Of a DNA stretch of 64,000 bases, positions 12,152 through 21,271 are shown in pieces (within the stretch, counting starts at the first letter, position 1; every line of letters starts with the position of its first letter). Both the position numbers and the translations under genes were made by a program. This stretch comes from Tricholoma matsutake (lineage: Eukaryota > Basidiomycota > Agaricomycetes > Agaricales > Tricholomataceae): NCBI GenBank assembly GCA_026075535.2, contig AP026538.1, positions 4,278,001 to 4,342,000 on the forward strand, given 5' to 3'. The notes beneath the pieces were generated by a model. The model searched no databases. It was not told the origin of the DNA and saw only the letters and a list, made by a program, of their open reading frames with translations.

Positions 12152-13270
12152 TTAAAAATCCTTGTCCTCAATTGCGGCGAGAGCTCCTTTCTTTTCTTCT
12201 TCGTCGAGTTCTCCTATGATCGCTCGGATCTTCAAGTAGGCTTCCTTGCCTTTATTCTTTGGGGATGGCTGGTCCTCGGTCCTCTTTTCCCCTTTCTTGT
12301 GTTCGGTTGCTCTGTGTCCAGGCTGGTGGCACACAAAGCACAACCCTTTCTTCATGTGTTTGATCCTCTCCTGATAGGAGAGTCGGTTGATCTCGAGTGG
12401 GGTCTCTTTTGCTTTAGAGCTTGGTAGCTTCCTCGTCAAAGCCTCCTGCAGCCTCCCTGTTATGGCTTTTGCTCTCCTCCACTGTCCATCATACTTGGAG
12501 GTGGCGTTGATCATTCCTTCCAAGGTCATTGGGATCGTTTCCATATTGAAAACTCTTTCAAGGAGCTTGGGGTTCAGCCCATCCATGAAGAGTTCGATGA
12601 GGGCGGTGTCATCATTGATTCCCGCCTTCTCTCGCAGGATTCGGAACTGCGCTATATAGTCCTCCAGGTCCTGTCCCTGCTTCAATGTTTTCATTTCTGT
12701 CCTGGCTCTGCCAGCTTCATCGATCGGCATGAACGCTGTCTTGAGCGTTGCTTCAAAGGCTGACCATGCTCCTAGGTCTTCCTTCTCTGCCCATGTCTGT
12801 GCCCAGGGTGCGGTGGTTCCTCCGTTCATGAAGGACAATGCGAAGATGATCTTCTTCTCGTTGGTGTCATAGATTCCATGGTTCACTCTCAAATAGAGTT
12901 TCACTTCTTGTAAGAACTTCGCAGTTCTAGTTCGGTCCCCTGTGAAGTCGGAGGGGGTTCGTATCCTGATCTCCTTGGTCGATGTGGTGGGTTCAGTAGA
13001 CATGTTGGCATTGTCGTCGGATAGGGAGAATGGATCTCGTTCTGGGGTTTCTTCTTTATTGAAAGATCTAAAATCCTCTTCGTTGAGGTACTGGGGTTCT
13101 TCGTCACTGGTTCTCTTTGAGAACCACTTCTGTGCTGGTTCTGAGTATCGTACTAGTTGACCCTGGTATCTATACCACGGGGTTCTTCCTGATGATGATG
13201 CTCCGGTTGGAGGTCTATCTGGGCTTTGTCTGAAAGACGTTGTGTCTGCACCTAGGTAGGTGGACTTCAT
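12152..13270 (-). CDS. Gypsy 1 Gag
   Basis: A 372-aa open frame starting only 17 bp inside the 5' LTR, right after the PBS. The N-terminal half is disordered and Ser/Pro/Thr-rich. The middle is a capsid-like helical region (TAKFLQEVKLYLRVN ... WAQTWAEKEDL ... LEDYIAQFRIL). Near residue 310 there is a single zinc knuckle, CFVCHQPGHRATEH, a CCHH variant of the usual CCHC. Gag would build the virus-like particle and package the RNA. This is the only Gypsy 1 frame without a stop. Confidence 0.88.
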   Translation of the reverse strand: MKSTYLGADTTSFRQSPDRPPTGASSSGRTPWYRYQGQLVRYSEPAQKWFSKRTSDEEPQYLNEEDFRSFNKEETPERDPFSLSDDNANMSTEPTTSTKEIRIRTPSDFTGDRTRTAKFLQEVKLYLRVNHGIYDTNEKKIIFALSFMNGGTTAPWAQTWAEKEDLGAWSAFEATLKTAFMPIDEAGRARTEMKTLKQGQDLEDYIAQFRILREKAGINDDTALIELFMDGLNPKLLERVFNMETIPMTLEGMINATSKYDGQWRRAKAITGRLQEALTRKLPSSKAKETPLEINRLSYQERIKHMKKGLCFVCHQPGHRATEHKKGEKRTEDQPSPKNKGKEAYLKIRAIIGELDEEEKKGALAAIEDKDF

Positions 13271-13273
13271 AGA

Positions 13274-13285
13274 TCAGCTTGACCT
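13274..13285 (-). promoter_or_regulatory. Gypsy 1 primer-binding site (self-priming type)
   Basis: Two bases inside the 5' LTR the minus strand reads AGGTCAAGCTGA. Its exact complement TCAGCTTGACCT is the minus-strand LTR sequence at 13,591-13,580, 32 bp after the TATA box, where the transcript should begin. Twelve bases pair perfectly, so the RNA 5' end could fold back and prime its own reverse transcription, as known for Tf1. Confidence 0.85.
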
Positions 13286-13333
13286 TTTGTTAAGACTATG
13301 GGTCTTTAACTCAGCCTTGGCTTCGTATGTCAC

Positions 13334-13541
13334 AGTTGGAGGCTTTCCAACTATATCGGTGTTGCACTAGGAGGCTTTCCTAGTGTATCAGGCTTCTGGC
13401 CTTCACTTGGGTACTTCCTCAAGTCGTTACGGCTATCTGTACTCAGAGGCTTTCTGAGTAGACCGTCAGTTCATATATCACAGTTGGAGGCTTTCCAACT
13501 GTCGAGTTCAAGTTATCACAGCTAGGGGCTTCCTAAGCTGT
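13334..13541 (-). repeat. Cluster of five hairpins with a shared GGCTT loop
   Basis: Perfect stems of 7, 7, 8 and 9 bp at 13,334-13,352, 13,366-13,384, 13,440-13,460 and 13,480-13,502, and a bulged stem at 13,518-13,541. Each encloses GGCTT (AAGCC on the transcribed strand). The stem sequences differ from one another, for example AGTTGGA, ACTAGGA and TACTCAGA, while the loop is constant. All lie in the predicted transcribed leader of Gypsy 1. Confidence 0.85.
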
Positions 13542-13615
13542 CGAGTGCTCTGGTTGAGTCTAAGACCGTTGATTGAATTAGGTCAAGCTGAGGAATACAG
13601 GCAGTATTACTACAG

Positions 13616-13623
13616 CTTATATA
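13616..13623 (-). promoter_or_regulatory. TATA box of Gypsy 1 5' LTR
   Basis: TATATAAG on the minus strand, 32 bp before the proposed RNA start at 13,591. The same box is in the other LTR at 6,204-6,211. Confidence 0.7.
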
Positions 13624-14069
13624 CAGTTCGAAGATACCTATTGTCCAATCGGAACACAGGATCGTTATCAAGTATAAATAGAAAGAACAATAGAAAAGAC
13701 AGGCCTCATGTCTTGCATGAGGCGTCCGATGTTACAGAGTGCTGCGGCGCAGCATGTCAGGGATCAATAAGAGAATAGCCTCATGTCTAGTGTGAGGTGT
13801 CCGATGTTACGGATCCAATGTCAAGGATTCGATGTCAAGGACATGCTGCAGTGCAGCATGTTGATCATGAGTGTCCGATGTCACGGACCTCATGTCAAAG
13901 GGCTGTCGTATCACAGTATGCGTGGGAGTGGGTTTGGGTGCATGGAGTTACCATGCATCAAAGGGTCTCCCGTCGGAAGTGAGTCGAGTCGAATGAGAAA
14001 AATTAAAGTACCCAGTCTTGCTGGCGTACGTCTGGTCGTCGTGGGTTACAATAACAGAAAATCGTAACA

Positions 14070-14074
14070 ACATT
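14070..14074. repeat. Target-site duplication ACATT, right copy (Gypsy 1)
   Basis: Direct copy of 5,902-5,906, adjoining the LTR end GTAACA. Confidence 0.95.
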
Positions 14075-14764
14075 TTTGACATGCTACACCAAAGCCTAGA
14101 AGGAGTGAGGAAACAACACCCAGGAATAAAGATCTCGATCAGATGGACACCAGGACACAAAGGAATAGAAGGGAATGAAAAGGCAGATGAAGAAGCAAAG
14201 AAGGCAATAACGGAAGGAAGCAGTGACTGAAACAAACTACCAAAAGCACTCAGGAAGATGATCCCACACAGCAAATTGGCAATGAAATGGGCTTACTACA
14301 AAAAGCTCAAGATACGTGCCCAAAAAATATGGGAAGCTTCACCATGTTACTCACAGCTAAAGAAGACAGATCCCACAGCAGCATCAGACAAGTACCTCAA
14401 ACTTATCACAAACCTACCAAGAAAGCATGCCAGCATCCTAACACAGCTAAGAATAGGACATGCACCACTAGCTAAGCACCTACATTGCACCAGGAAAATC
14501 AACTCACCGATATGCCCAGAATGTCAACAGAGTGAAGAAACAGTAGAACATCTACTTCTACACTGCACAGCACACCAGCCTGCCAGACAAGTACTCCAAA
14601 ACAGCATCGGAGGCACAGAAATTGACCTCAAAAATCTGTTTACAACACAGAAGATGCTACAAGCACTATTCCACTTCATAGCAGCTACCAACTGCTTCCA
14701 TGACACCTTCAGTGACATAACAACACTGCCTGAAATAGAGTGGATGGAAAAGGAATGCAGATGA
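14070..14764 (+). pseudogene. LINE copy 1 ORF2, 3' part: RNase H end and C-terminal zinc motif
   Basis: This continues the frame cut at 5,906. The RNase H end reads IRWTPGHKGIEGNEKADEEA near 14,140-14,200; the tail ends with CPECQQSEETVEHLLLHC (CX2CX8HX4C) near 14,513-14,567. A TGA at 14,228 lies where the second LINE copy has Arg (CGA/AGG context). It is followed by an untranslated tail of about 230 bp and an A-rich end. Confidence 0.85.
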
Positions 14765-15088
14765 GGAAGTGACAATGAAGATACCTTACACACAGTCAAA
14801 GGACCACTTATTAGCACACCAACAGGTGCTACAAGAACTGCTTTGTGGGTACTCAATGCAGATGAGGAGAGCACAACAACAGGAGAAAGACATGAGATGA
14901 TCACATTTGTACACACTTATTATCTCTGACATATGGTATACCATGACAGAGAATAAATGGGAGAAAAAACATAAAAAAAAATAAAAAAAGTTTGAGTACA
15001 GGGGTTCATCCAGGTGTGTCAAAATTTCTGTGTGGTGGAAAACCCAGTGGGAAAAACCTATCCACATGCAAGGAAAGCTACTGGGATA

Positions 15089-16815
15089 CTAGTGTATTGA
15101 CTGGATGCACATCTCTTCTCTATGCCGCATAAATTTTGGCTTTGGTAGAGCTTTGGTTAATACATCTGCAGTTTGCTCCAGATCACGACAGTTTTGTATA
15201 TCAAGAACTTTTTTATTCATGAGGTCCCTGACCCAGTGATGGTGCAGAGCAATGTGTTTTAAATGTTGGTGGAATTGTGGGTTGTGTGTTAATACTACAG
15301 ACCCCTCATTGTCCCCAAAAATAATTGTCAGATCATCCTGAATAAATCCAAGGTTGCCATATAAATTTCTGAGCCAGGTTGCTTCAGAATTGTGTCCAGC
15401 TTCTGAGAGAGCTACATATTCCACTTCCATGGAGGACAAGCCAATGATCATTTGTTTCTTTGATTTCCAGGTCACTGCTCCCCCTGCTGTCAGGAAAATG
15501 TATCCCATTGTGGACTTGTGGTCATCCACATTTGAAAAGGCAGCATCTGCATACCCATAGAAGAGTTTACTTGCTCCAGTTGCATTCTGAGATCTGTGGT
15601 AAGTGATCCCAAGAGTTTTCATACCTGTAAGGTACCTGAGTATCCACTTGTGGAGTTTGCAATAAACTGTAGACTTCCCAATAATTTCACATACAAATTA
15701 CTGTGGTTGGGTTCATTGTGATCTGGATTCAGTCCTAGCTTAATATTTGGATCCATAGGTATACCAACAGGGTTCACATCAGCCATCCCCTCCTTCAGGA
15801 GAATATTCTCAATATATTTCTGTTGAGAAATAGTGATGGAATTGCTGGTGCAATTTATTTCTACACCAACAATCTTTCTTGGTTCCCCAAGGTCCATAAC
15901 TTGCCATTATGAGCATAACATGTTCTTCATATGTTCCATCATTGCATCAGATGATGCAAAGAGAAGTGAGTCATTGACCCAGACAGCCATAATTCCAATG
16001 TTGTCTCCATCCCATTGAATGTAAATGCAAGAATCTGTGAGTAAATATTTGTAGCCATGAGACTTGAGTTTTTCATCAAGCTGTTTATTCCACTCTCTCC
16101 CAGCTTGTTTTAGGCTGTAGAGAGTCTTGACCAGCCAACATACTTGGCCTGTTTCATCTGCATCCCTCAGGTTTATGTATGTAAATTTCTTTTTGTAAAA
16201 TGCTGTTCAAGTAAGCCTCCTTGACATCCATCTGTTGCAGTTGGAGTTTCTTTATAGGTACAAGGGCGAGAATTGCACACAATGTATCCATCCTAACAAC
16301 AGGCAAATAGGTTTCCATATAATCATAACCTGGCCACTGTGCACATCCTTTTACTACCAGTCTTGCCCATTTCCTAATTTCATCCCCCTGGTTATTTCTT
16401 TTCGTAATAAAGATCCATTTATTGGAGATAGGGACTGTGTTTCAAGGTTTCTGCACAAGTTCCCAAGTGCCCCATCTCCTTCAGCAAATCCAACTCTTCC
16501 TTCATGGCCATTTGCTACTCTGGCCACTCTGGGGAGTTTCTAGCATCCTTTAGGCTGATAAGTTCATCTCTGGTGATTATTGCATATATCCTTTCAATTG
16601 ATAGGAAGGTTTCTTCATCATCTTCCTCTTCTGTAAAGGGATTTGAAGGTATTGATAGTTGGTATAAATTCCATGCATCTTCTGTGGTTCATCTATATCC
16701 ACATCCTCCTCTATCTCATTCCATTTATGTTTGTGCTTTTTGGGTTCAAGGTCCAGAGTTATATCATCAGAACCTGTTACACCCTTAGGCGGTGGTGTGC
16801 TTCCATCAGACTTCC
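15089..16815 (-). pseudogene. Copia 1 pol fragment: RT and RNase H, truncated
   Basis: The 3' half of a Ty1/Copia polyprotein. From the right it shows an RT start (EWPE-QMAMKEELDLLKEMG, near 16,470-16,560), then KLQLQQMDVKEAYLN near 16,220, then the RT end (VGVEINCTSNSITISQQKYI, near 15,850). The RNase H follows from 15,622 (GYADAAFSNVDDHKSTMGY ... VEYVALSEA ... FGDNEGSVVL). It is broken by several frameshifts and stops. The 5' side (gag, integrase) is cut off by the LTR of Gypsy 2 at 16,816. Confidence 0.82.
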
Positions 16816-17216
16816 TGTTAGAAAACAGCCCCATTACCTAATAAAATTTCATTTTTATTTTATTATGCTGAATTACACTACATTATGCTGCGTGTGACCA
16901 CTCCAAATGTTGATGAGTCACATGTTGATCAAATGTTTCACATGCATCAATGTACATGCGCATTGGTAGCAACAATGTACAATATATGTAACATAGTATA
17001 TAAACCTTGAATACATACCTAGGGGACCCCAGTTGTGTTCTCTTAGGTATTCCACTTATACTTGTGGTGTGAAATGCCTTTCTTAACCAACTATTCTATT
17101 AATAACCCCTCACATCAAAACCATCAATTTCCCCATCACATGCATGCATCCCACCCCCTTCTTGTAGAGAGAACCCACATGGTCTTAGCTAACAAATAGT
17201 GGGTGTCGCCCTAACA
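16816..17216 (+). repeat. Gypsy 2 5' LTR
   Basis: 401 bp, starts TGTTAGAAAACAG and ends CCCTAACA, about 90% like the copy at 22,778-23,177. TATATAAA at 16,997-17,004 is its TATA box. Confidence 0.88.
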
Positions 17217-17218
17217 GA

Positions 17219-17229
17219 AGAACACAACT
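17219..17229 (+). promoter_or_regulatory. Gypsy 2 primer-binding site (self-priming type)
   Basis: AGAACACAACT lies two bases after the LTR. Its exact complement AGTTGTGTTCT lies in the LTR at 17,031-17,041, 34 bp after the start of the TATA box. Same layout as Gypsy 1, with unrelated sequence. It also shows that the LTR at 16,816 is a 5' LTR and not a solo LTR. Confidence 0.82.
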
Positions 17230-17256
17230 TCCCATATCAGTGCACCTTCTCTTACT

Positions 17257-17666
17257 TGTGCATAGGGTACATCACAGGTTTTTGGCCCTTTTTGTTTCCA
17301 CAGTCCATGGAACATAGAGTTTATGATGAAATCTTTAATTGAGGATCAAAACTGATGCAAACTTGATTGAGCTATATTTCCACCAGATCTCAACCAATTT
17401 GGATAATTTTTGGCTCATTTTAAAGCTGTTCTTTATCTGCACACCCACAGGTACATGGGTACGGTGATGCACATGGTTATTCACTTCAAAATGCACCCAA
17501 AATTATTCAAATTGGTCAAGATTTGGTTGAGATATAGCTTGATCAATTTTGGATCAATTATGACACTTAGTTGAGGAATTATTTGATGACATTGACTTTT
17601 CCAGGCCAATATACTGACCATGGGAACAAAACCTGTCAAAAACCCATGATGTACCCTACTTGCGCA
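17257..17666. repeat. Long imperfect foldback repeat (about 2 x 200 bp)
   Basis: The left arm from 17,257 (TGTGCATAGGGTACATCA) pairs with the right arm ending at 17,666 (reverse complement TGCGCAAGTAGGGTACATCA). The symmetry continues inward through a CTCAACCAATTTGGATAATTTT block to a centre near 17,460. It is likely a foldback MITE or old inverted duplication; no coding sequence is present. Confidence 0.75.
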
Positions 17667-17759
17667 TACATCATTGTTTCATCCAATTACTCATCCTTTC
17701 AGTACAAGCCATATATACATAATCTACCTTTCTTTCATAAGCCAATGCCAGGCCTCACC

Positions 17760-17912
17760 TGTAAGGGGACTAGGGGGTGCCCCATGTGTTTCTCCTATTT
17801 TTTATGTTTGTTGTATATTTTTCCTTACTTCATTTCCTCCTATTCTTCATTTTCTATGATTGTTCCTTATTTTATTACTAATTTCCCTTTCTATCACATT
17901 TGTACATGTTGA
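17760..17912 (+). repeat. Fragment of the TGTAAGGGGACT LTR family
   Basis: TGTAAGGGGACTAGGGGGTG and the following 150 bp match the solo LTR at 54,951-55,376 through CATGTTGAC. It is cut at its 3' side by the hAT-like element. Confidence 0.8.
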
Positions 17913-17913
17913 C

Positions 17914-18746
17914 TAGTGTTTAAAGGTCCAGTCCAGTCTGGTTTTTGACTTCCAAATGGGGCAATCAGCAACCACAACTGGTCTAGGACTGACCCAGATA
18001 TTGGAGGACTGGAACCGGACCCTTTAGGACCAGTCCTAATCAGTCCATGGACCAAAAAAAGACTGGTTCAGACCAGTCTTTTGTCGTAAAATTTATTGTG
18101 CCAAATAACCCACATATATCTCAACAAATATGACCAGTACCTCATATTTATTATATCCATGGATAGATATTGTAATTCTCCGTAGACCGATTCAACATTT
18201 AAGCAATTCCGTCAAGATCTGACTGAGATATGGCCAAAACTGAAAGGACATGCATTCACATTGCAGTTTGTAGTTTGTTAATTTGTAGTTTGTAGTCACA
18301 CTCATTTGGGCTGTTATATGAATGAAATCACATGGTAAAGATGATTAGGTGTGTTGTTGTTATTTTTATGATGTCATATAGCTGTACAAAAAAAATTATA
18401 GCTCAGGTAATAAGCAATGCAATCAAAGTTGTTCTGATACAACAAAATACTCATACAAAATTGTTTTTGGTCATATCTCAACCAATTCTTGACCGTTTTT
18501 GATATTCCAGGACCAAAAATGAAGTAAATATGTGTGGAAGTAAGGTCCAACATACGTTGGGATGAAAGACCAGTCACAACAAGTTCTAACTGGTTTTTCA
18601 TCGGTCCTACTATATTTTTCAAAATGAAAGACCAGCAACTGGACTGAAAAATTCTGGTCCATAAATAGACCACAGCTCCAGTCCTAATCAGTTCAGTTCA
18701 GTTTCGGTCTTTTTTTTGGTCCTACAGACTGGACCTTTAATCACTA
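17914..18746. mobile_element. Non-autonomous hAT-like element
   Basis: The ends are TAGTGTTTAAAGGTCCAGTC and, inverted, TAGTGATTAAAGGTCCAGTC, matching at 19 of 20 positions. The subterminal DNA is full of short GGACTGGTCC/CCAGTC-type repeats, as in hAT elements. There is no transposase frame. The 8-bp duplication expected for hAT is not present (left ATGTTGAC, right ACTGGAGC), so one flank has been rearranged. Confidence 0.65.
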
Positions 18747-19030
18747 ACTGGAGCGGTATTATCAATACTGCATGAAGATGACAAATGGCATCCTTGCGCA
18801 TATTTGTCCTGAGGGTTGAGTGATGTGGAGAGGAATTATGATGTGCATGACAAAGAGATGTTGGGTATAATATGAGTGTTGGAGGTGTGGAGACATTATT
18901 TGGAGGAATGTACGCATCAGATTGAAATCTGGATGGATCATCAAAATCTGCAATACTTCATGTCAGCCAAAAAGCTTAACCGCCAGCAAGTGCATTGGGC
19001 ACTATTTCTATCACATTTCAATTTTAACTC
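18747..19030 (+). pseudogene. Gypsy 2 RNase H fragment
   Basis: Starts abruptly within the RNase H motif (TGAVLS) directly after the hAT-like end. It continues with HPCAYLS, ERNYDVHDKEMLGI, DHQNLQYFMSAKKLNRQQ and WALFLSHFNF. Two TGA stops are present (18,816 and 18,870 region). LINE copy 2 follows at about 19,030. Confidence 0.8.
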
Positions 19031-21271
19031 CCTTCAGAGTAGAAAATGGCCTGGACCAAGGCGACCCATATTTGGGTGTCTGCTACCTCATATACAATTC
19101 AGACCTCCCAGACATCCCAATTCTCAGGATAGGCGAATGGATACTACTATTTGTTGACGACACAGTAATTATAGTCATAGGTAAAGACTTCTCAGAGACT
19201 CATGAAAAGCTGCGGAACATCATGAACCGACTAGGGGGGATTTTCGAATGGGCAAAGAACCACAACTGCGAGTTCAGTATTGAAAAATTCCAACTCCTTG
19301 ATATCTCAAGGAAACTTGTACCGCACCAGCTAAACCCAAAGAAAAGAGTACAAATGCCATGGCGAGCTCTTATATTAGGTGACCAACACATACCGTCAAA
19401 GGAAACAGCTAAATTTCTAGGTGTGATTATGGACAACAAACTGAACTGGAAAGGGCAATGTGCAGCCGCACTCACCAAAGGACAAGACTGGCTAATCCAA
19501 TTCAGCAGACTCACAGGGAATCAATGCAAAATATACACGGCAACTATACCTTTCCATTGCCGTCCCCCGCATGCTATATGCCGCTGATGTTTTTCTCACC
19601 CCACAGCAAAATGTAGAAAAACAGGCAAAGGACAACCGCAACACCTGCACCATCATAAACAAACTAGCATCTATACAGAGACGAGCTGCAATCATGATCA
19701 TGGCAGCCATGAAAACCACAGCAATGGATACCTTAGAAGTCATGGCTAACCTAATCCCATTTCAGTTACTTATCAAAAAACATCGCCACCGGGCAGCCAT
19801 ATGCCTAACAACCCTACCTGAAACACATCCCCTCCACAAACCCGTCATCAATGCGGCGAAAACACTGGTAAAATGTCATCCTACACCCCTACATGACCTC
19901 ATGCACAGATTCAACATTCAACCACAAGACGTCAAGACCATCAAAGCAGTCAGATTTGACACAAAGTGGAAGCTGAAAATCTCTGCACATATTGCTAACA
20001 ACATCGATGAAGCACTGGAAAACCTGCAACAGGACATAGCAGACGTCAAGGTATTTACAGATGGCTCGGGTATGGAAGGAAAAATTGGAGCGGTGGCCGT
20101 CCTCTACCGGAACGGAAGGTGGAAAACCAGGCTACGGTACCAGCTAGGCTCACAATGCCACCACACAGTCTATGAAGGAGAAGGCATGGGTGCACTTTTA
20201 GGAACCAAACTTATCTCCAATGAGTGGGGAGTACAGTTGGCCATATTCTATATAGACAATCAAGCCTCGATTACCGCCACCCAGCTAACCAACCCCACTT
20301 CAGGTCACCACATCTTCGACGCACTCCATGAGTGCATTGAGGCACTCAAGAAGAAGCACAGCGGGATACATCTTCAAATCAAGTGGGTACCAGGACACAA
20401 GGGAGTGGACAGAAATGAACAGGCAGATGAGCAAGCCAAAAAGGCGATAACAGAGGGAAGTAGTGACAGGACTGCGCTACCGAGACACCTAAAGAAGACG
20501 CTACCCTACAGCAAGTCTGCACTGAAATGGGCCTATAACGAAAAACTCAAACACAGAGCGCAAAAGACATGGCAAAAGTCACCCTGATTCAAACGCATGA
20601 AAAAGACAGACCCCCCATCAGACAAATACACCAAGCTAATCACCAACCTACCGAGAAAGCTCGCCAGCATCCTCACACAATTGCGGACAGGACACACCCC
20701 ATTAGCTAAGCACCTACACCGCATAGGAAAAAGTGACTCACCAATTTGTCCAGCTTGCCAACAAGGCGAAGAATCAGTACAACACTTCCTGCTGCATTGC
20801 CCAGCACATCAGGAAACCAGGCAAAGGCTGCGCACCACCACAGGCGGAAGAGACATCAACATTACAAAACTACTCACCACACCCAGAGCACTACGTGCAT
20901 TATTCAAATTTGTGGCCGAAACAGGATGCTTCCACAACACTTTCGGAGACTTACCAACACTAGCCAAAGAACAACGGAGAGAAGGAAGACAAAGATGAGC
21001 AAAGAAAGAGCATGCAGGGAGAGGAAGAGAACCAGAATGTTAGACCACACCAAAGCAATCAACTGCCCGCACAGGAAATCCAGACCCGGTTTTTGAACCA
21101 CCTTATAGTGCCAATGGCACTTCGAGTACCACTATGTGGTACCTCCAAGCTGATGACGAAGGAAGGAAACTCAGGAGGGGACTCACACATAGAAACACCA
21201 CATATATTTAATCTCTTACATATGGTTCGCCACAAAGGAGAATAAATGGGATTAAAAAAATTTAAAAAAAA
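19030..21271 (+). mobile_element. Tad1-like LINE, copy 2 (5'-truncated)
   Basis: It starts within RT at the FRVENGLDQGDP motif and runs to an A-rich tail at about 21,271, sharing the AATAAATGGG 3' motif with copy 1. It sits inside Gypsy 2, between its RNase H and integrase. Truncation at the 5' end is the normal outcome of incomplete target-primed reverse transcription. Confidence 0.85.
19033..20998 (+). pseudogene. LINE copy 2 ORF2: RT end, RNase H, zinc motif
   Basis: RT motif C reads LLFVDDTVI at about 19,150. A single-base loss near 19,530-19,545 shifts the frame. The next frame runs 19,571-20,587 and contains RNase H: FTDGSGMEG near 20,056 (first Asp), YEGEGMG (Glu), FYIDNQAS (Asp) and WVPGHKGVDRNEQAD (His/Asp). 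A TGA at 20,585 separates the last segment, which ends with CPACQQGEESVQHFLLHC near 20,749. This copy is better preserved than copy 1 and shows Arg codons where copy 1 has TGA. Confidence 0.87.

Larger units (their letters stand above)
5907..14069 (-). mobile_element. Gypsy 1: LTR retrotransposon, chromovirus, self-priming
   Basis: Complete in structure: LTRs of 750 and 782 bp with TG...CA ends, ACATT duplication, PBS, gag, protease, RT, RNase H, integrase with a C-terminal chromodomain, and a polypurine tract, all on the minus strand. It lies inside the RNase H of LINE copy 1. Coding is disabled by stops at about 11,478, 11,031, 8,573 and 8,147, one frameshift near 9,808 and a 618-bp insertion at 10,379-10,996. 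The chromodomain and self-priming PBS place it with Tf1/sushi-like chromoviruses (family knowledge), which target chromatin marks. Confidence 0.93.
13288..14069 (-). repeat. Gypsy 1 5' LTR (right copy)
   Basis: A 782-bp LTR. On the minus strand TATATAAG (13,623-13,616) is the only obvious TATA box, so 14,069 to about 13,592 is U3 and about 13,591 to 13,288 is R-U5. The predicted R-U5 contains five hairpins with the same GGCTT loop (13,334-13,541), and U3 contains several hairpins with ATGTYA or TCTTG loops. Confidence 0.93.
840..14992 (+). mobile_element. Tad1-like LINE, copy 1 (decayed, split by Gypsy 1)
   Basis: A non-LTR retrotransposon remnant. In order it shows a gag-like ORF1 with three zinc knuckles, an APE-type endonuclease, a reverse transcriptase, an RNase H and a C-terminal CX2CX8HX4C motif, ending in an A-rich tail near 14,992. 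The 3' end motif GAATAAATGGG just before the tail is shared with LINE copy 2 near 21,245, which confirms that terminus. The element is broken by many stops and frameshifts and by the insertion of Gypsy 1 at 5,907-14,069 inside the RNase H domain. The 5' boundary is uncertain; 840 is the first ATG with a plausible basic, Pro-rich N-terminus. Confidence 0.8.

Noticed and set aside
16816..17216. Interpretation as a solo LTR
   Set aside because: It is followed by a PBS that pairs with its own RNA-start motif, so it is a 5' LTR; no solo-LTR duplication is present either.
17906..18754. 8-bp duplication for the hAT-like element
   Set aside because: ATGTTGAC and ACTGGAGC do not match; the left flank belongs to another repeat.
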